From Syntrophobacterales bacterium (GTDB lineage: Bacteria > Desulfobacterota > Syntrophorhabdia > Syntrophorhabdales > Syntrophorhabdaceae), in assembly GCA_031274925.1 (NCBI GenBank), contig JAISPL010000004.1:1-54215 (forward strand): a stretch of DNA of 54,215 nt. Direction: 5' to 3'. Within the stretch, counting starts at the first letter, position 1; each line of letters opens with the position of its first letter. Of the stretch, positions 1-11,805 are shown piece after piece. Below the pieces are notes generated by a model. The model was not told where the DNA came from. It ran no database searches and was given only the letters and a program-made list of their open reading frames with translations. The translations under genes and the position numbers were made by a program.

Positions 1-101
1 AACTCGTCACCCCCATCGCCCTTGAGAAGGAACTCCGTTTCGCTATCAGGGAAGGTGGAAAGACCGTGGGAGCAGGTGTTGTAACCGAGATTATAGAATA
101 A
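1..101 (+). CDS. tuf: Elongation factor Tu, C-terminal end (partial)
   Basis: Reading from base 3, the sequence gives the last 32 residues of a protein ending in [14 protein letters not shown] and a TAA at 99-101. This is the conserved C-terminus of the third (beta-barrel) domain of EF-Tu, the GTPase that brings aminoacyl-tRNA to the ribosome. The 5' part of the gene lies outside the window. Its place directly before rpmG, tRNA-Trp, secE and nusG is the usual bacterial order and supports the call. Confidence 0.95.
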   Translation, partial: LVTPIALEKELRFAIREGGKTVGAGVVTEIIE

Positions 102-111
102 GGGGTAGAAG

Positions 112-261
112 ATGAGGCAATTAGTGATCCTTGCATGTATTGATTGCAAGAACAGGAACTATACAACCACAAAGAACAAGCAGAAGACACCGGACAGGCT
201 GGAACTCAAGAAATACTGTAATACGTGTAAAAAACATACCGCTCATAGGGAGACAAAATAA
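112..261 (+). CDS. rpmG: 50S ribosomal protein L33
   Basis: A 49-residue basic protein starts at an ATG ten bases after the tuf stop, behind a purine-rich GGGGTAGAAG stretch. It has two CxxC pairs (Cys9/Cys12 and Cys36/Cys39), so it is the zinc-binding (C+) form of L33, a small protein of the large subunit near the E site. The gene is short but has the standard position between tuf and tRNA-Trp/secE. Length and Cys spacing are typical. Confidence 0.95.
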   Translation: MRQLVILACIDCKNRNYTTTKNKQKTPDRLELKKYCNTCKKHTAHRETK

Positions 262-262
262 A

Positions 263-337
263 AGGCCAGTAGCTCTAACGGACTAGAGCACCGGACTCCA
301 AATCCGGGTGTTGGGGGTTCGAATCCCTCCTGGCCTG
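263..337 (+). tRNA. trnW: tRNA-Trp (anticodon CCA)
   Basis: A full cloverleaf can be drawn: acceptor AGGCCAG with CTGGCCT, anticodon stem CCGGA/TCCGG around loop CTCCAAA (anticodon CCA), and a T-loop TTCGAAT closed by GGGGG/CCCTC. The discriminator is G, and the 3' CCA is not encoded. It begins two bases after the rpmG stop and ends 17 bases before secE, so it is probably cut out of the same transcript. A tRNA-Trp at this site is common in many bacteria. Confidence 0.96.
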
Positions 338-354
338 TAAATTACGGAGACATC

Positions 355-564
355 ATGGATTTCAAGTTTAAAGAAAATACTGATAAAGTCAAGGATTACT
401 TCAGAGAAGTATATGCGGAGGCAAAGAAAGTAACCTGGCCGTCAAGAAAAGATGCCCTGAAAGGCACTTATGTGGTCCTTATCACCACCGTGATTGCCGC
501 AACATTCTTGGGAATAGTCGATGTGAGCATTACAAAGTTGATACAACCATTACTGCGTGGATAA
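355..564 (+). CDS. secE: Preprotein translocase subunit SecE
   Basis: This 69-residue protein has the short SecE form: a cytoplasmic amphipathic helix (residues about 10-33, including EVYAEAKKVTWPSRKDA) followed by a single membrane helix (about 40-62). SecE clamps SecY in the inner-membrane protein channel. The ATG has a good ACGGAGA site upstream. The stop overlaps the possible GTG start of nusG, a normal secE-nusG coupling. Confidence 0.96.
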   Translation: MDFKFKENTDKVKDYFREVYAEAKKVTWPSRKDALKGTYVVLITTVIAATFLGIVDVSITKLIQPLLRG

Positions 565-1117
565 AAATATGACTGTGGAAGCAGCAGAAAAGAAATGGTA
601 CGTTGTCCACACCTATTCTGGCTATGAACAGAAAGTGAAAGAGGCCTTGGAAGATGTTATCAAGACGGCCAACATGGATGATTATTTCGGAGAAATAATT
701 GTTCCATCCGAAGTAATTATGGAGAGGGTGAAAGGTAATATCAAGAAATCCCAGAGGACGGTTTTTCCCGGTTATATCATTGTGAACATGCTAATGAACA
801 ACGATACCTGGTATCTGGTCCGGAGCACTCCAAAGGTAACCGGTTTCGTAGGATACGATAAGATGAATCCCCCTCCTTTACCTGATAAAGAAGTGAAGGA
901 TATTATCTATGCAATCCAGGAAGGCAAAGGAAAGATCAGGCCGAAGATACGCTTCGAAAAAGGTGACACCATCAAGGTGACGGAAGGGCCCTTTATGAAT
1001 TTCACCGGCACGGTGGAAGAGATAAAGCCCGAGAAAGGAAAAGTAAAAGTACTCCTCAACATCTTCGGCAGGACCACGCCGGTAGAACTGGATTTTATAC
1101 AGATTGAAAAAACGTAA
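557..1117 (+). CDS. nusG: Transcription termination/antitermination protein NusG
   Basis: The protein carries the NGN domain ([19 protein letters not shown], then [10 protein letters not shown] and TGFVGYD) and a C-terminal KOW domain ([14 protein letters not shown]...[16 protein letters not shown]). NusG binds the RNA polymerase clamp to promote processivity, and couples to Rho or to ribosomal S10. Two starts are possible: GTG at 557, overlapping the secE stop by 8 bases, or ATG at 569. Neither has a strong ribosome site, so translational coupling to secE is likely. Size is normal for the family. Confidence 0.96.
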   Translation: MDKNMTVEAAEKKWYVVHTYSGYEQKVKEALEDVIKTANMDDYFGEIIVPSEVIMERVKGNIKKSQRTVFPGYIIVNMLMNNDTWYLVRSTPKVTGFVGYDKMNPPPLPDKEVKDIIYAIQEGKGKIRPKIRFEKGDTIKVTEGPFMNFTGTVEEIKPEKGKVKVLLNIFGRTTPVELDFIQIEKT

Positions 1118-1128
1118 AGGAGTTTGAG

Positions 1129-1557
1129 ATGGCGAAAAAAGTTGTTGCTATGGTGAAATTGCAGTTGCAAGCAGGTCAGGCAACCCCTTCACCGCCTGTT
1201 GGGCCGGCCCTTGGCCAGCACGGTGTTAATATAATGGAATTCTGCAAGGCTTTTAATGAAAAGACGAAAAGCCAGGAAGGTACGGTTATCCCGGCTCACA
1301 TTACCATTTTTTCCGACAGAACCTTCACCTTTGTGACCAAGACGCCTCCCGCGACGTTTCTTATTAAAAGAGAGGCAAAACTGGCGAAAGGCGCGAGCAA
1401 TCCAAAAAAAGAAGTGGCGGGCAGTATCACGAAATCACAGGTAAGAGAGATTGCCCAGTTGAAGATGCAGGATCTCAATGCGAAGGATATGGAGGGAGCC
1501 GTTAAGATTATTGAAGGCTCTGCGAGGAGTATGGGGCTTGAAGTAGTGGAAGGATAA
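1129..1557 (+). CDS. rplK: 50S ribosomal protein L11
   Basis: The 142-residue protein has the L11 hallmarks: the N-terminal [20 protein letters not shown] loop and the C-terminal rRNA-binding domain ending in [11 protein letters not shown]11 forms the GTPase-associated centre with 23S rRNA helices 43/44. An AAAGGAG site precedes the ATG by a few bases. It starts 11 bases after nusG and is followed by a 115-bp gap before rplA. Confidence 0.97.
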   Translation: MAKKVVAMVKLQLQAGQATPSPPVGPALGQHGVNIMEFCKAFNEKTKSQEGTVIPAHITIFSDRTFTFVTKTPPATFLIKREAKLAKGASNPKKEVAGSITKSQVREIAQLKMQDLNAKDMEGAVKIIEGSARSMGLEVVEG

Positions 1558-1605
1558 AAAAATCAGCTATCGTTGAGATGGCTATCAGCATGTAGCAAAA
1601 AGAAG

Positions 1606-1626
1606 CCGTGCCTCTGGTACGGTTTT
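1606..1626 (+). promoter_or_regulatory. Hairpin with short T run between rplK and rplA
   Basis: CCGTGCC (1606-1612) pairs with GGTACGG (1616-1622) through six Watson-Crick pairs and one G-U, with a TCT loop, and is followed by TTTT. It could be a weak attenuator or an mRNA processing point that separates rplK from rplA. No known L1-binding motif was recognised, so its role is inference. Confidence 0.35.
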
Positions 1627-1672
1627 CCGCTTGATTCGCTGACCGATGACCGCTAAGAAAAAGGAGTAATTA

Positions 1673-2377
1673 ATGGCAAAGGAAGCTAAGAAGTATGCGG
1701 AGGCCAAACAGAAAGTAGACAGGGAGAAGAGGTACATGATGGATGAGGCCATGGACCTACTGCCTGGAATCTGCTATGCAAAATTTGATGAGACGGTGGA
1801 GTTGGCGCTGCGTTTGGGAGTTGATCCGCGACACGCCGACCAGATGGTAAGAGGAAGCGTGGTCCTGCCCAACGGTTTGGGCAAGAAAGTGCGGGTCCTT
1901 GTTTTCGCTAAAGGACAAAAAGAAAAGGAAGCCGAAGAAGCCGGTGCGGATTTTATCGGTGCCGAAGATCTGATCGACAAAATTCAAAAAGGTTGGACTG
2001 ATTTTGACAAAACTATCGCTACGCCCGATATGATGGGCCAGGTGAGTAAGCTCGGCAAGATCCTTGGTCCGCGTGGGCTTATGCCGAACCCGAAGGTGGG
2101 CACGGTTACCTTTGAGATAGGCAAAACCGTGAAGGAAATGAAGGCAGGCAGAGTAGAGTTCAGAGTTGACAAGGCCGGCAATCTTCACATTCCTGTGGGA
2201 AAAGTAAGTTTCGGGAAAGAAAAACTGCTAGAGAACGTAAATTCACTTATTGACGCCGTTATTAGGCTCAAGCCTCCTTCCAGCAAAGGAACCTATATAA
2301 AAGGCATTGCCGTCTCCACTACAATGAGTCCCGGAATAAAAGTCGACCCTGCTTATGCGCGGAGTCTGACGAGATAG
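1673..2377 (+). CDS. rplA: 50S ribosomal protein L1
   Basis: The 234-residue protein matches L1 through its whole length, including [14 protein letters not shown], the [14 protein letters not shown] loop and the C-terminal [21 protein letters not shown]1 forms the mobile stalk that guides tRNA out of the E site, and in many bacteria it represses its own operon. The ATG follows AAAAAGGAG. The 115-bp gap upstream and the structured leader downstream suggest that its mRNA is regulated apart from rplJL. Confidence 0.97.
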   Translation: MAKEAKKYAEAKQKVDREKRYMMDEAMDLLPGICYAKFDETVELALRLGVDPRHADQMVRGSVVLPNGLGKKVRVLVFAKGQKEKEAEEAGADFIGAEDLIDKIQKGWTDFDKTIATPDMMGQVSKLGKILGPRGLMPNPKVGTVTFEIGKTVKEMKAGRVEFRVDKAGNLHIPVGKVSFGKEKLLENVNSLIDAVIRLKPPSSKGTYIKGIAVSTTMSPGIKVDPAYARSLTR

Positions 2378-2469
2378 GGAAAAGGTCAGAGAAAGTAGGT
2401 GCTCATATGTCAGTTAAACGATTACGGCCTACTGAGACTTTACACACATTGCCGTCTCCCTGACTTTCC
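2378..2469 (+). promoter_or_regulatory. Ribosomal protein L10 leader (autoregulatory mRNA element)
   Basis: The rplA-rplJ gap folds into a closed element. Outer stem GGAAA(AG)GTCAG (from 2378) pairs with CTGACTTTCC (ending 2469), and inner stem AGTAGG (2394-2399) pairs with CCTACT (2428-2433). The inner part, AGTAGGTGCT...TTAA...CCTACTGAGA, resembles the L10-leader family bound by L10(L12)4 to repress rplJL. The pairing is seen in the sequence; the family assignment is by resemblance. A covariance search against the L10-leader model would settle it. Confidence 0.72.
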
Positions 2470-2504
2470 ATACATATTATATTAGAAAGGAGGGATGAAA
2501 ACCA

Positions 2505-3029
2505 TTGGAAAGACAAAAAAAAGAGCAAGTAGTTGAAGAACTCGGCGCTAAGCTTAAAGAGTTGAACTACATGTTCCTCACGGAGTACAGCGGTATGAAC
2601 GTCGCTCAGTTGACCAAGCTTAGGCGAGAACTGAGGGGCGTGGATGCCGAGTTCAGCGTGGTCAAGAACAGCCTTCTGAGGATCGCGTCGGAAGGTACTA
2701 AGGCCGAAGCCCTGAAGGATCGGTTTGCCGGTCCCAACGCGATTATCTGCATCAATAAGGACCCCACGAGCACCGCAAAAGTGATCGCAGGGTTGTCGAA
2801 AGAGATGCCGAATTTGAAGCTCAAGGCGGGTTACCTTGGAGACAGGGCGATAAGCGTCGAAGAGATCCTGAAGCTCGCGACGCTGCCGTCAAGAGAGGCG
2901 CTTATTGGCCAACTAATGGGACTGTTGCAGGGTATGCCGCAACGGCTCGTTTATGTGCTGTCAGGCAATCTTAATAAGCTTATGTGGACGTTGAATGCGA
3001 TAAAAACCAAAAAAGAAGAAGCAGCGTAA
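2505..3029 (+). CDS. rplJ: 50S ribosomal protein L10
   Basis: The 174-residue protein has the L10 N-terminal rRNA-binding domain (LKELNYMFLTEYSGMNVAQLTKLRREL, then FSVVKNSLLRIA) and a C-terminal helix that binds L7/L12 dimers. The start must be TTG at 2505, after AAAGGAGGG at 2487-2495. An ATG at 2495 sits nearer the Shine-Dalgarno but is in another frame and stops after 13 codons. It is followed by rplL after 12 bases, as expected for the stalk pair. Confidence 0.96.
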   Translation: MERQKKEQVVEELGAKLKELNYMFLTEYSGMNVAQLTKLRRELRGVDAEFSVVKNSLLRIASEGTKAEALKDRFAGPNAIICINKDPTSTAKVIAGLSKEMPNLKLKAGYLGDRAISVEEILKLATLPSREALIGQLMGLLQGMPQRLVYVLSGNLNKLMWTLNAIKTKKEEAA

Positions 3030-3041
3030 AGGAGGAGATGA

Positions 3042-3431
3042 ATGGGCGCTACAAAAGAAGAGGTAATACAGTTTATCGAGAACATGACGGTTCTTGAACT
3101 TTCCGATTTCATAAAGGCGTTGGAGGAGAAGTTTGGGGTATCTGCAGCAATGCCCGTGATGGCCGCTGCAGCAGGAGCGTCGGTAGCCGCCGCCGCAGCC
3201 ACACCGGCAGAAGAACAGACAGAGTTTAACGTGATCCTGACAGGGTATGATGCAGATAAGAAGATCCAGGTGATCAAGGTCGTAAGGCAGATCACAAGCT
3301 TGGGTCTCAAGGAAGCAAAGGACTTGGTCGAGGGCGTGCCCAAACCAGTAAAAGAAGCCGTTTCAAAGGACGAAGCAGCCAATATCAAGAAGATGCTTGA
3401 AGAGGTAAGCGGCCAGATAAAAGTAGAGTAG
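3042..3431 (+). CDS. rplL: 50S ribosomal protein L7/L12
   Basis: The 129-residue acidic protein has the dimerisation helix ([23 protein letters not shown]), an Ala-rich hinge (about residues 38-60) and the globular factor-binding domain ([43 protein letters not shown]). L7/L12 recruits translation GTPases to the ribosome stalk. An AAAGGAGGAG site precedes the ATG. The gene ends 91 bases before rpoB. Confidence 0.97.
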   Translation: MGATKEEVIQFIENMTVLELSDFIKALEEKFGVSAAMPVMAAAAGASVAAAAATPAEEQTEFNVILTGYDADKKIQVIKVVRQITSLGLKEAKDLVEGVPKPVKEAVSKDEAANIKKMLEEVSGQIKVE

Positions 3432-3463
3432 AGGGTATCAGTTGTGACAGACAATCGAGATGC

Positions 3464-3498
3464 AGCGTATAACGGTCATTATGGCTGTTATACGCTGA
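3464..3498 (+). promoter_or_regulatory. Long hairpin between rplL and rpoB
   Basis: CAGCGTATAAC (3464-3474) pairs perfectly with GTTATACGCTG (3488-3498). The stem can extend inward by five more pairs (two of them G-U) across the 13-base interval. No T run follows, so it is not a simple terminator. In enterobacteria the same gap holds an attenuator and an RNase III site that lower rpoBC output relative to ribosomal proteins; an analogous role here is inference. Confidence 0.6.
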
Positions 3499-3522
3499 TC
3501 CGTTAAGAGGTGAACAAAAATT

Positions 3523-6500
3523 ATGAGGGAAACCTTTAACAATAGGATCTTTAGAAAAAATTACGGGAAGATAAAGGGAATACTTGATATCCCCAACCTG
3601 ATAGAAATCCAGCTTGATTCCTACGAGAAGTTTCTCCAGACAGATATCCCCTTCGACAGACGGGACAATGTGGGGTTGCAGGCGGTATTCAACAGTGTAT
3701 TTCCCATGAAAGATTCCCACGACACCACTTCCCTTGAATTTGTGAAGTATGAGATAGGTGAACCGAAAAACACGGAAGAAGAGTGCCTCGTAAGAGGACT
3801 CAACTTTGCCGCGCCAATGAAGGTGACGATACGGCTTGTGGTGTGGAATGTGGACCCTGAAAAGACCAGAGACATCAGGGCGATCAAAGAGCAAGATGTA
3901 TATTTCGGAGAGATCCCCCTTATGACTGAAAGGGGTACATTTATCATCAACGGCACTGAAAGGGTTATTGTAAGTCAGCTTCACAGGTCTCCAGGCGTCT
4001 ATTTTGATACCGATCAGTCGAAAGTGCCCTTAAGCGGGACTGTTTCATATACGGCACGGATAATCCCATACCGGGGCTCCTGGCTTGATTTTGAATTTGA
4101 TTCCAAAGAGTTCGTGTATGTGAGAATAGATAAAAAAAAGAAGATACCCGCCACACTGCTCCTAAAATCTTTAGGGTATTCGGAAAAAGAGGTACTTGAT
4201 TACTTCTACGACAAAGAAATTGTACACATAAAGGATAACAAGCTTTTTAAAGAGACACTTCCGGCGCTCCTCGTCGGCCAGAAAGCGCCTTCCGATATCG
4301 TGAATACGGCCACGAAGGAAGTTCTGGTAAAAAAGCACAAGAAAATCACCAAAACGGTACTCAAAAAAATGGAGCACGCCCATATCACCGAGATCCAAGT
4401 GGAAGAAGATGACGTGGTGGGCAGGATCACGGCGGACACGGTTATGGATCCCCATACCAAAGAGATCCTCATTCCCATTAACAGGGAGATCACGAAGGAA
4501 GACCTGGCCAAGGTGATAAGCAAGGGTGTGACTAATTTCGATGTACTCTTCATTGATAATCTCACCGTAAGCTCGTCGCTTCGCAATACACTTCTTACGG
4601 ACAAGACCTCGACGAAAGAGGAATCGCTCCTTGAGATATACAGGAAACTTAGGCCGGGAGACCCACCGACCATAGAGTTCGCAGAAGCCCTCATTCAGAA
4701 CATGTTTTTCAGCCCTGAGAGGTATGATCTATCCAGAGTCGGAAGGCTCAAAATCAACCATAGGCTCGGTCTTGATATCCCTCTTGATGTCTCGGTACTC
4801 AGGAAGGATGATATTATTGAAGTGGTAAAGCAGCTTATTAAGCTGAAAGACGCAAGAGGTCCCGGAGATGACATTGACAATTTGGGAAACAGGCGCGTGA
4901 GGACGGTGGGCGAGCTTCTCGAAAACCAGTTCAGAATGGGCCTCGTGCGGATGGAGAGAGCAATTAAGGAGAGGCTTACGTTTCCCGAGATGGAAACCCT
5001 CATGCCCCACGACCTTGTTAATCCAAAACCCGTGGCCACGGCCGTGAAGGATTTCTTCGCTAGCAGCCAGCTTTCCCAGTTCATGGACCAGACCAATCCG
5101 CTGAGCGAGATAACCCACAAGAGGAGACTCTCCGCCTTAGGGCCCGGTGGTCTCACGAGGGAAAGGGCAGGTTTCGAGGTGAGAGATGTTCACCCCACCC
5201 ACTACGGCAGGATATGCCCGATTGAGACTCCTGAAGGCCCGAACATTGGCTTGATCGCATCTCTTTCTACTTACGCCAAGGTCAACGAATTTGGATTCAT
5301 AGAGGCACCTTACAGGGAAGTGGTGAGCGGAAAGGTTACAGATAACATAAAATATCTCAGTGCCCTTGAGGAAGAGCAGTATTTTATCGCCCAGGCGAAC
5401 GCACCTGTGGACAGGGAAGGTAACTTTCTTGCAGATCTTGTCTCCGCCCAGAAGGGCGGAGGATTCTACCTTATTACGCCCGAGCAAGTCGACTTCATGG
5501 ATGTCTCCCCTAAACAACTTGTCAGTGCTTCGGCGGCGTTGATCCCCTTCTTGGAACATGATGATGCAAACCGCGCCCTCATGGGCTCAAACATGCAGCG
5601 ACAGGCGGTACCTCTGGTGATTACGGAGGCCCCCTATGTCGGTACGGGCATGGAGAAGATTGTTGGAAGGGATTCCAGGGTGACCATCGCGGCTAAACAC
5701 ACCGGAGTGATCAAGAGCGTTGACGCCAACAGGATAATCCTCAAGTATGAGGAGAAGGGTGAGAACGACGATCCTATTACCAAAATAGACGTACACAATC
5801 TTCTGAAATTCAGAAGGTCGAACCAGGATACCTGCATCAATCAGAGGGTTATTGTCAAAGAAGGCGATTACGTAAAGAAAGGCGATGTCCTCGCGGACGG
5901 GCCGTCAACAGAGAGAGGGGAGCTCGCCCTTGGCAAGAATGTGATGGTGGCTTTCATGCCTTGGAGAGGATACAATTACGAGGATTCAGTACTCATAAAC
6001 GAGCGCCTTGTAAAAGAAGATGTGTTGACCTCCATCCATATTGAAGAGTTAGAGTGCGTGCTCCGAGATACAAAGCTCGGCAAGGAAGAGGTGACGAGAG
6101 ATATTCCAAACGTAGGTGAAGAGACACTCAAAGACCTCGACGAGAGCGGTATTGTAATGATAGGCGCTACCGTAAAACCAGGGGACATTCTGGTAGGAAA
6201 GGTGACCCCGAAAGGCGAGACCCAACTTACGCCGGAAGAGAAGCTGCTTCGCGCGATCTTCGGCGAAAAGGCAGGAGACGTGAAGGATACGTCACTACGG
6301 GTACCACATGGAATAGAAGGCATCGTGACGGATGTAAAAGTATTGTCCCGGAGAGGCATAGACAAAGATGACAGAAGTAAAGATATTGAAGACAAAGAGA
6401 TATCCAACATATTGAAAGACCAGGAAGACCAGATAAAGATCATCCTTGAGGGCGCCAGGGACAAAATAAGAAACCTTCTCTTGAGCGAGACCGCTTCCAA

Positions 6501-7635
6501 GGACATCAAGGATGAGAAAGGTAAGGCCTTTATCAGGAAAGGCGAGCCGTTTACAAGAGAGAAGATCGACAGTGTCCGTCTTGACAGGTTCTCGGAGATA
6601 GATTTCGGGAACGACGAGATATCAGCGAAGGTCTCCAAAATTATGGACAGCAAGGGCAACCAGATAGAGGTCATAAGGCTTTATTACGAGGATAAAATAA
6701 ACAAGATCAAGAAGGGTGATGAACTTCCCCCTGGCGTGATTAAGACGATCAAAGTGTATGTGGCCATGAAGAGAAAGATCGCCGTGGGCGACAAGATATC
6801 GGGCCGCCACGGTAACAAGGGAATCGTCTCCGTGATTCTTCCTGAGGAAGATATGCCGTTCATGGAAGATGGAACCCCTATCGACATTGTACTTAATCCT
6901 CTTGGTGTGCCGTCCCGTATGAATGCGGGGCAGATCCTTGAATCCCATCTCGGGTGGGCCGCCAAGGAATTGGGCAAGCGGGTCGGGGAAATGATCGACA
7001 ATTACTACAAGTGCACATGCTCCCCGGACGTGATAAAAGGATACCTCCATAAAATATTCGACAATAATGAGTTGATAGGCTTTGTTGAAAAACTGTCCGA
7101 CGAGGACATAATTAATCTTGGCGAGCAGATGAGAAACGGCGTACACATAGCTGTGCCAGTATTTGACGGCGCCAAGGAAGAGGAAATTCACGAGCTTTTC
7201 AGGGTTGCCGGGATGCCCGACAGCAGGCAGACCACACTCTACGACGGACGTACCGGTGTGCCTTTTCACCATCAGATTACCGTGGGTTTTATGTATTTCC
7301 TGAAACTGCACCACCTCGTCGATGACAAGATCCATGCCCGGTCCATCGGACCGTACTCCCTCGTAACCCAGCAGCCTCTCGGAGGGAAGGCTCAGTTTGG
7401 CGGCCAGAGACTCGGGGAGATGGAAGTGTGGGCCTTAGAAGGGTACGGAGCCGCGTATTCGCTGCAGGAGTTCCTCACCATCAAATCAGATGATGTGAAC
7501 GGGAGAATAAGGGCGTATGAGGCGATCGTAAAGGGAGAGGATGTGCTGGAGCCGAGTTTGCCGGAATCGTTCAATGTTCTGGTAAAGGAACTGCAAAGCT
7601 TATGTATAAATGTGGACCTCATGAAAGAGGAATAG
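3523..7635 (+). CDS. rpoB: DNA-directed RNA polymerase subunit beta
   Basis: The 1370-residue protein is full length. The rifampicin pocket is wild type: [25 protein letters not shown], with Asp522, His532 and Ser537 matching E. coli 516, 526 and 531. The catalytic-side motifs [10 protein letters not shown] and the C-terminal [23 protein letters not shown] are present. Beta forms one half of the active-site cleft. A GTTAAGAGGTG sequence precedes the ATG. rpoC follows after 12 bases, so the two are co-expressed. Confidence 0.98.
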   Translation: MRETFNNRIFRKNYGKIKGILDIPNLIEIQLDSYEKFLQTDIPFDRRDNVGLQAVFNSVFPMKDSHDTTSLEFVKYEIGEPKNTEEECLVRGLNFAAPMKVTIRLVVWNVDPEKTRDIRAIKEQDVYFGEIPLMTERGTFIINGTERVIVSQLHRSPGVYFDTDQSKVPLSGTVSYTARIIPYRGSWLDFEFDSKEFVYVRIDKKKKIPATLLLKSLGYSEKEVLDYFYDKEIVHIKDNKLFKETLPALLVGQKAPSDIVNTATKEVLVKKHKKITKTVLKKMEHAHITEIQVEEDDVVGRITADTVMDPHTKEILIPINREITKEDLAKVISKGVTNFDVLFIDNLTVSSSLRNTLLTDKTSTKEESLLEIYRKLRPGDPPTIEFAEALIQNMFFSPERYDLSRVGRLKINHRLGLDIPLDVSVLRKDDIIEVVKQLIKLKDARGPGDDIDNLGNRRVRTVGELLENQFRMGLVRMERAIKERLTFPEMETLMPHDLVNPKPVATAVKDFFASSQLSQFMDQTNPLSEITHKRRLSALGPGGLTRERAGFEVRDVHPTHYGRICPIETPEGPNIGLIASLSTYAKVNEFGFIEAPYREVVSGKVTDNIKYLSALEEEQYFIAQANAPVDREGNFLADLVSAQKGGGFYLITPEQVDFMDVSPKQLVSASAALIPFLEHDDANRALMGSNMQRQAVPLVITEAPYVGTGMEKIVGRDSRVTIAAKHTGVIKSVDANRIILKYEEKGENDDPITKIDVHNLLKFRRSNQDTCINQRVIVKEGDYVKKGDVLADGPSTERGELALGKNVMVAFMPWRGYNYEDSVLINERLVKEDVLTSIHIEELECVLRDTKLGKEEVTRDIPNVGEETLKDLDESGIVMIGATVKPGDILVGKVTPKGETQLTPEEKLLRAIFGEKAGDVKDTSLRVPHGIEGIVTDVKVLSRRGIDKDDRSKDIEDKEISNILKDQEDQIKIILEGARDKIRNLLLSETASKDIKDEKGKAFIRKGEPFTREKIDSVRLDRFSEIDFGNDEISAKVSKIMDSKGNQIEVIRLYYEDKINKIKKGDELPPGVIKTIKVYVAMKRKIAVGDKISGRHGNKGIVSVILPEEDMPFMEDGTPIDIVLNPLGVPSRMNAGQILESHLGWAAKELGKRVGEMIDNYYKCTCSPDVIKGYLHKIFDNNELIGFVEKLSDEDIINLGEQMRNGVHIAVPVFDGAKEEEIHELFRVAGMPDSRQTTLYDGRTGVPFHHQITVGFMYFLKLHHLVDDKIHARSIGPYSLVTQQPLGGKAQFGGQRLGEMEVWALEGYGAAYSLQEFLTIKSDDVNGRIRAYEAIVKGEDVLEPSLPESFNVLVKELQSLCINVDLMKEE

Positions 7636-7647
7636 GAGGGCATAACA

Positions 7648-10600
7648 TTGGACGACTATTTTAAGGTATTTGACAAACAAAAAGACCCGTTAAGTTATGC
7701 AGCTATTAAGATATCGCTCGCATCTCCGGAACTGATAGAAAAGTGGTCATGCGGAGAGGTAAAAAAGCCGGAAACGATAAACTACCGTACCTTTAAGCCC
7801 GAGCGGGATGGACTTTTCTGCGCCAAGATTTTTGGGCCTGTAAAAGACTATGAGTGCGTTTGTGGAAAATACAAACGGATGAAGCACCGGGGTATAATCT
7901 GCGAGAAGTGCGGTGTGGAAGTAATCCAATCGAAAGTGAGAAGAGAAAGGATGGGCCACATACGGCTAGCCTGTCCCGTAGCCCATATCTGGTTTTTAAA
8001 AAGCATGCCGAGCAAAATCGGGACGCTCCTTGAACTGACCATCAAAGAAGTGGAGAGGGTACTCTATTTCGAACAGTACATCGTCATTGAGCCGGGCGAT
8101 TCTCCCTATGAATTTTGTGAGCTGATAAGTGAGGAGAAGTATCTGGAAGGAAGGGAAAAGTACGGTGTTTCCTTTGTGGGAGGCATCGGAGCCGAGGCGA
8201 TGAGAGAGTGCCTCAAGAAGATTGAGATAGATGACCTTACGACGAAGCTCCGGGAGGAGATGAGGGATACGGCGAGCGATGCAAAGAAGAAGAAGCTTGC
8301 TAGGAGACTGAAGGTAGTCGATGCCTTCAGGGTTTCAGGAGTGAGGCCGGAATGGATGATACTTGATATCATTCCTGTGTTGCCCCCGGAACTGAGACCT
8401 CTCGTGCCACTCGACGGCGGAAGGTTTGCGACTTCGGATTTGAATGATCTTTACAGAAGGGTCATAAACAGGAATAATCGGCTGAAGAGGCTCATGGAAC
8501 TCAATGCGCCGGAGATTATCATCAGAAACGAAAAACGTATGCTCCAGGAAGCCGTGGATGCCCTCTTCGACAACTCGAAGAGGGGCAGAGTCGTGACCGG
8601 TGCGAGCAAGAGGCCGCTTAAATCCTTAAGCGATATGCTAAGAGGAAAACAGGGTAGATTCCGCCAGAATCTCCTCGGAAAAAGGGTGGACTACTCCGGC
8701 AGGTCCGTCATCGTGGTAGGGCCGGAGCTTCGGCTCCATCAGTGTGGCCTTCCCAAATATATGGCCCTTGAGTTATTCAAACCCTTCGTTTACAACGGCC
8801 TTATTCAGAAAGGGTTCGCCACCACGATAAAGAACGCGAAAAAGATCGTGGAGAAGGAGAGACCGGAGGTATGGGACGTGCTTGAAGAAGTGATAAAGGA
8901 ACACCCCGTGCTCCTGAACAGAGCCCCGACGCTTCACCGCCTCGGCATTCAGGCCTTTGAGCCCCAATTGATCGACGGAAAGGCGATACAACTCCACCCT
9001 CTCGTATGTCCAGCCTACAACGCGGATTTTGATGGCGATCAGATGGCAGTCCACGTGCCGCTTTCCATTGAGGCCCAGACTGAAGCGAGAGTTCTCATGA
9101 TGTCGACGAATAATATCCTTTCCCCGGCAAGCGGAAAGCCTATCATCGTACCTACCCAGGACATCGTCCTCGGCCTCTATTATCTGACCATTGATCGGAA
9201 ATACGTAAAGGGCGAGGGCAAAATATTTGCAGACCCAGAGGAAGTGATCATTGCCTATGATGCAGGAGAGGTGGATCTCCATGCGAAGATAAAAGTAAGA
9301 ATAGATGGTGAGATTCTCGATACCACCACAGGCAGGGTAATGCTTCGGGATGTCGTTGAGAACGCCTTCATGGAACTTGAACCGGATCAGCGCTCCGGTA
9401 TCATGAAGGACATGTGGCCCCTTATGAATCAGGTGATGGATAAAAAGACTATCGCAGGGCTCGTGGATAAGTGCTACCGTGAGGGCGGGGAGAAGGTGAC
9501 CGTCATCCTCTCCGACAGGCTTAAAGATCTTGGGTATTACTACGCCACCTTAGGGGGCATCTCCATTAGCGTCGACGATATGAAGATCCCAACAAAGAAG
9601 AAGGACCTCATAGACCAGGCCAATAAAGAGGTCATTGATGTGCAAAGGCAGCATTCCGAAGGTCTTATAACGGACGGTGAACGATACAACAAAGTAATCG
9701 ATATATGGGCGGATGTGACGGAGAGGATCGCCGACGAGCTCATGAAGGAACTCGGATCCGAGAAGGTAAAGAATTTCGAGGGCAAAACGGAATACCAGAA
9801 TAGCTTGAACCCCATATTCATGATGGCCCACTCGGGCGCAAGAGGAAGTGCCCAGCAGATCAGACAGCTTGCAGGTATGAGGGGACTCATGGCCAAACCT
9901 TCCGGTGAGATCATTGAGACTCCGATCACAAGCAACTTCAGAGAAGGCCTTGATGTCCTCCAGTATTTTATATCAACCCATGGCGCCAGGAAAGGTCTTG
10001 CCGACACGGCTCTCAAGACGGCCAACTCGGGATATCTGACGAGGAGACTTGTGGACGCCGCGCAGGATGTGGTCGTATCTGAGACGGACTGTGGCACCTT
10101 TGATGGAATTGAAGTGAGTTCCCTCATTGAGGGAGGCGAAGTAATAGAACATCTCGGCACGAGGATCTTGGGCCGGGTGGTGCTTGAAGATCTCAAGGAT
10201 CCCGACGGAGAGGTCATAGTCGCGAAGAATGAAGAGATACGAGAAGTCCACCTGAAAGCCATTGAGGACGCCGGGTACGAGAAGATAAAGATCCGATCCT
10301 CTCTCACATGTCGGTCCAAGAGAGGGGTATGTGTCCTATGTTATGGGAGAGATCTCTCCAGGGGGCGGCTCGTCAGCATCGGCGAAGCAGTGGGGATAGT
10401 GGCGGCCCAGTCCATCGGCGAGCCGGGAACACAGCTCACCATGAGGACATTCCATATTGGAGGCGCGGCATCACGGCGCGTGGAGCAATCCACTCTTGAG
10501 GCGCGAAATGAGGGACATCTCAAGCTGATAAACGTGAAAGCCGTCGTGAACAGAGATAATGTCACGGTGGTTATGAACAGGAACGGTGAGGTAGCCATCC

Positions 10601-11805
10601 TCGACGAAGCAGGAAGGGAAAGGGAGCGATATCCGGTCATATACGGTGCCAGACTCAAGGCGAATGACGGTGACTTTGTGAGGGAAGGACAGATTTTGGC
10701 GGAATGGGACCCCTATACAATCCCCATTCTCTCTGAGGAATCGGGTAAGATAAAGTTTGGCGATATCTCGGAAGGCGTAACCATGCAGGAGAGCAAGGAC
10801 GAGCTTACGGGCCTTTCGTACAAGGTCATCATTGAACCGAAAGATGCTGACCTCAGGCCGCGCATATCCATAAAGGACGACAAGGGCAAAACAAAGGTCG
10901 TCTCGTCCAGCAACAGCCCCGCACGGTATATGCTGCCTGTGGGTGCACACATAGTGGTCAGCGAAGGAGACATAATTTTTGCCGGTGACGTCATATCGAA
11001 AATGCCTCGCGAGACCACGAAGACAAAAGACATCACTGGTGGTCTCCCAAGGGTTGCGGAACTTTTCGAAGCACGAAGACCGAAGGAAAATGCCATGGTC
11101 AGCGAAGTGAACGGTTTTGTCGAGTTCGGTAAGATGACCAAAGGCAAGAGAGAGATATTTGTGAAGCCCGAGAGGGGGGATGCAAGAAAATACAGCATTC
11201 CGAGAGGAAAACACATCATTGTCCACGAGGGCGATTATGTGAAAGCAGGCGAACCCCTCATGGACGGGCCGGTCAATCCGCACGATGTTTTGCGAATTAA
11301 CGGCATTAAAGCTCTCCAGCGGTACCTGGTTGATGAGATTCAAGAGGTGTACCAGCTTCAGGGCGTGAAGATTAACGACAAGCACATTGAGGTCATCGTT
11401 CGGCAGATGCTGAAGAGGGTGCGAATAAAAGATGTAGGCGATACCAATTTTATTATCGACGAGCCGGTCGAGTGGTGGGTATTCGAGGAAGAAAACAGGC
11501 GAGTCATGGAGCAGGGAGGACGGCGGGCCGAGGCCGAGCCTTTATTCCTTGGCATCACGAAAGCGTCGCTCATTACCGATAGTTTTATATCCGCAGCGAG
11601 TTTCCAGGATACTACAAAGGTGCTGACGCAGGCATCCATTGAGGGACGGGTTGACTACCTGCGCGGTCTTAAAGAGAATGTTATTATGGGAAGAATCATT
11701 CCGGCGGGCACGGGCTACTCAAAGTACAGAAGTTACGAGATGACGTCCTTTGAAAAACCGGAGGAAGCGAAAGAAGGAGAATCTTTAGAGATTCAGGCTT
11801 CGTAG
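7648..11805 (+). CDS. rpoC: DNA-directed RNA polymerase subunit beta'
   Basis: The 1385-residue protein has the N-terminal zinc site (Cys70, Cys72, Cys85, Cys88), the catalytic NADFDGDQM loop at residues 458-466 that holds the active-site Mg2+, and the second zinc site (Cys815, Cys888, Cys895, Cys898). Residue numbers agree almost exactly with E. coli. The start is a TTG with a strong TAGGAGGG site. The last 21 bases overlap, tail to tail, with the end of cpoB on the other strand, and the terminator lies inside cpoB. Confidence 0.98.
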   Translation: MDDYFKVFDKQKDPLSYAAIKISLASPELIEKWSCGEVKKPETINYRTFKPERDGLFCAKIFGPVKDYECVCGKYKRMKHRGIICEKCGVEVIQSKVRRERMGHIRLACPVAHIWFLKSMPSKIGTLLELTIKEVERVLYFEQYIVIEPGDSPYEFCELISEEKYLEGREKYGVSFVGGIGAEAMRECLKKIEIDDLTTKLREEMRDTASDAKKKKLARRLKVVDAFRVSGVRPEWMILDIIPVLPPELRPLVPLDGGRFATSDLNDLYRRVINRNNRLKRLMELNAPEIIIRNEKRMLQEAVDALFDNSKRGRVVTGASKRPLKSLSDMLRGKQGRFRQNLLGKRVDYSGRSVIVVGPELRLHQCGLPKYMALELFKPFVYNGLIQKGFATTIKNAKKIVEKERPEVWDVLEEVIKEHPVLLNRAPTLHRLGIQAFEPQLIDGKAIQLHPLVCPAYNADFDGDQMAVHVPLSIEAQTEARVLMMSTNNILSPASGKPIIVPTQDIVLGLYYLTIDRKYVKGEGKIFADPEEVIIAYDAGEVDLHAKIKVRIDGEILDTTTGRVMLRDVVENAFMELEPDQRSGIMKDMWPLMNQVMDKKTIAGLVDKCYREGGEKVTVILSDRLKDLGYYYATLGGISISVDDMKIPTKKKDLIDQANKEVIDVQRQHSEGLITDGERYNKVIDIWADVTERIADELMKELGSEKVKNFEGKTEYQNSLNPIFMMAHSGARGSAQQIRQLAGMRGLMAKPSGEIIETPITSNFREGLDVLQYFISTHGARKGLADTALKTANSGYLTRRLVDAAQDVVVSETDCGTFDGIEVSSLIEGGEVIEHLGTRILGRVVLEDLKDPDGEVIVAKNEEIREVHLKAIEDAGYEKIKIRSSLTCRSKRGVCVLCYGRDLSRGRLVSIGEAVGIVAAQSIGEPGTQLTMRTFHIGGAASRRVEQSTLEARNEGHLKLINVKAVVNRDNVTVVMNRNGEVAILDEAGRERERYPVIYGARLKANDGDFVREGQILAEWDPYTIPILSEESGKIKFGDISEGVTMQESKDELTGLSYKVIIEPKDADLRPRISIKDDKGKTKVVSSSNSPARYMLPVGAHIVVSEGDIIFAGDVISKMPRETTKTKDITGGLPRVAELFEARRPKENAMVSEVNGFVEFGKMTKGKREIFVKPERGDARKYSIPRGKHIIVHEGDYVKAGEPLMDGPVNPHDVLRINGIKALQRYLVDEIQEVYQLQGVKINDKHIEVIVRQMLKRVRIKDVGDTNFIIDEPVEWWVFEEENRRVMEQGGRRAEAEPLFLGITKASLITDSFISAASFQDTTKVLTQASIEGRVDYLRGLKENVIMGRIIPAGTGYSKYRSYEMTSFEKPEEAKEGESLEIQAS

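Noticed and set aside
1757-2188. Long antisense frames within rplA, rpoB and rpoC
   Set aside because: They are mirror frames of highly conserved genes with biased codons and have no start signals.
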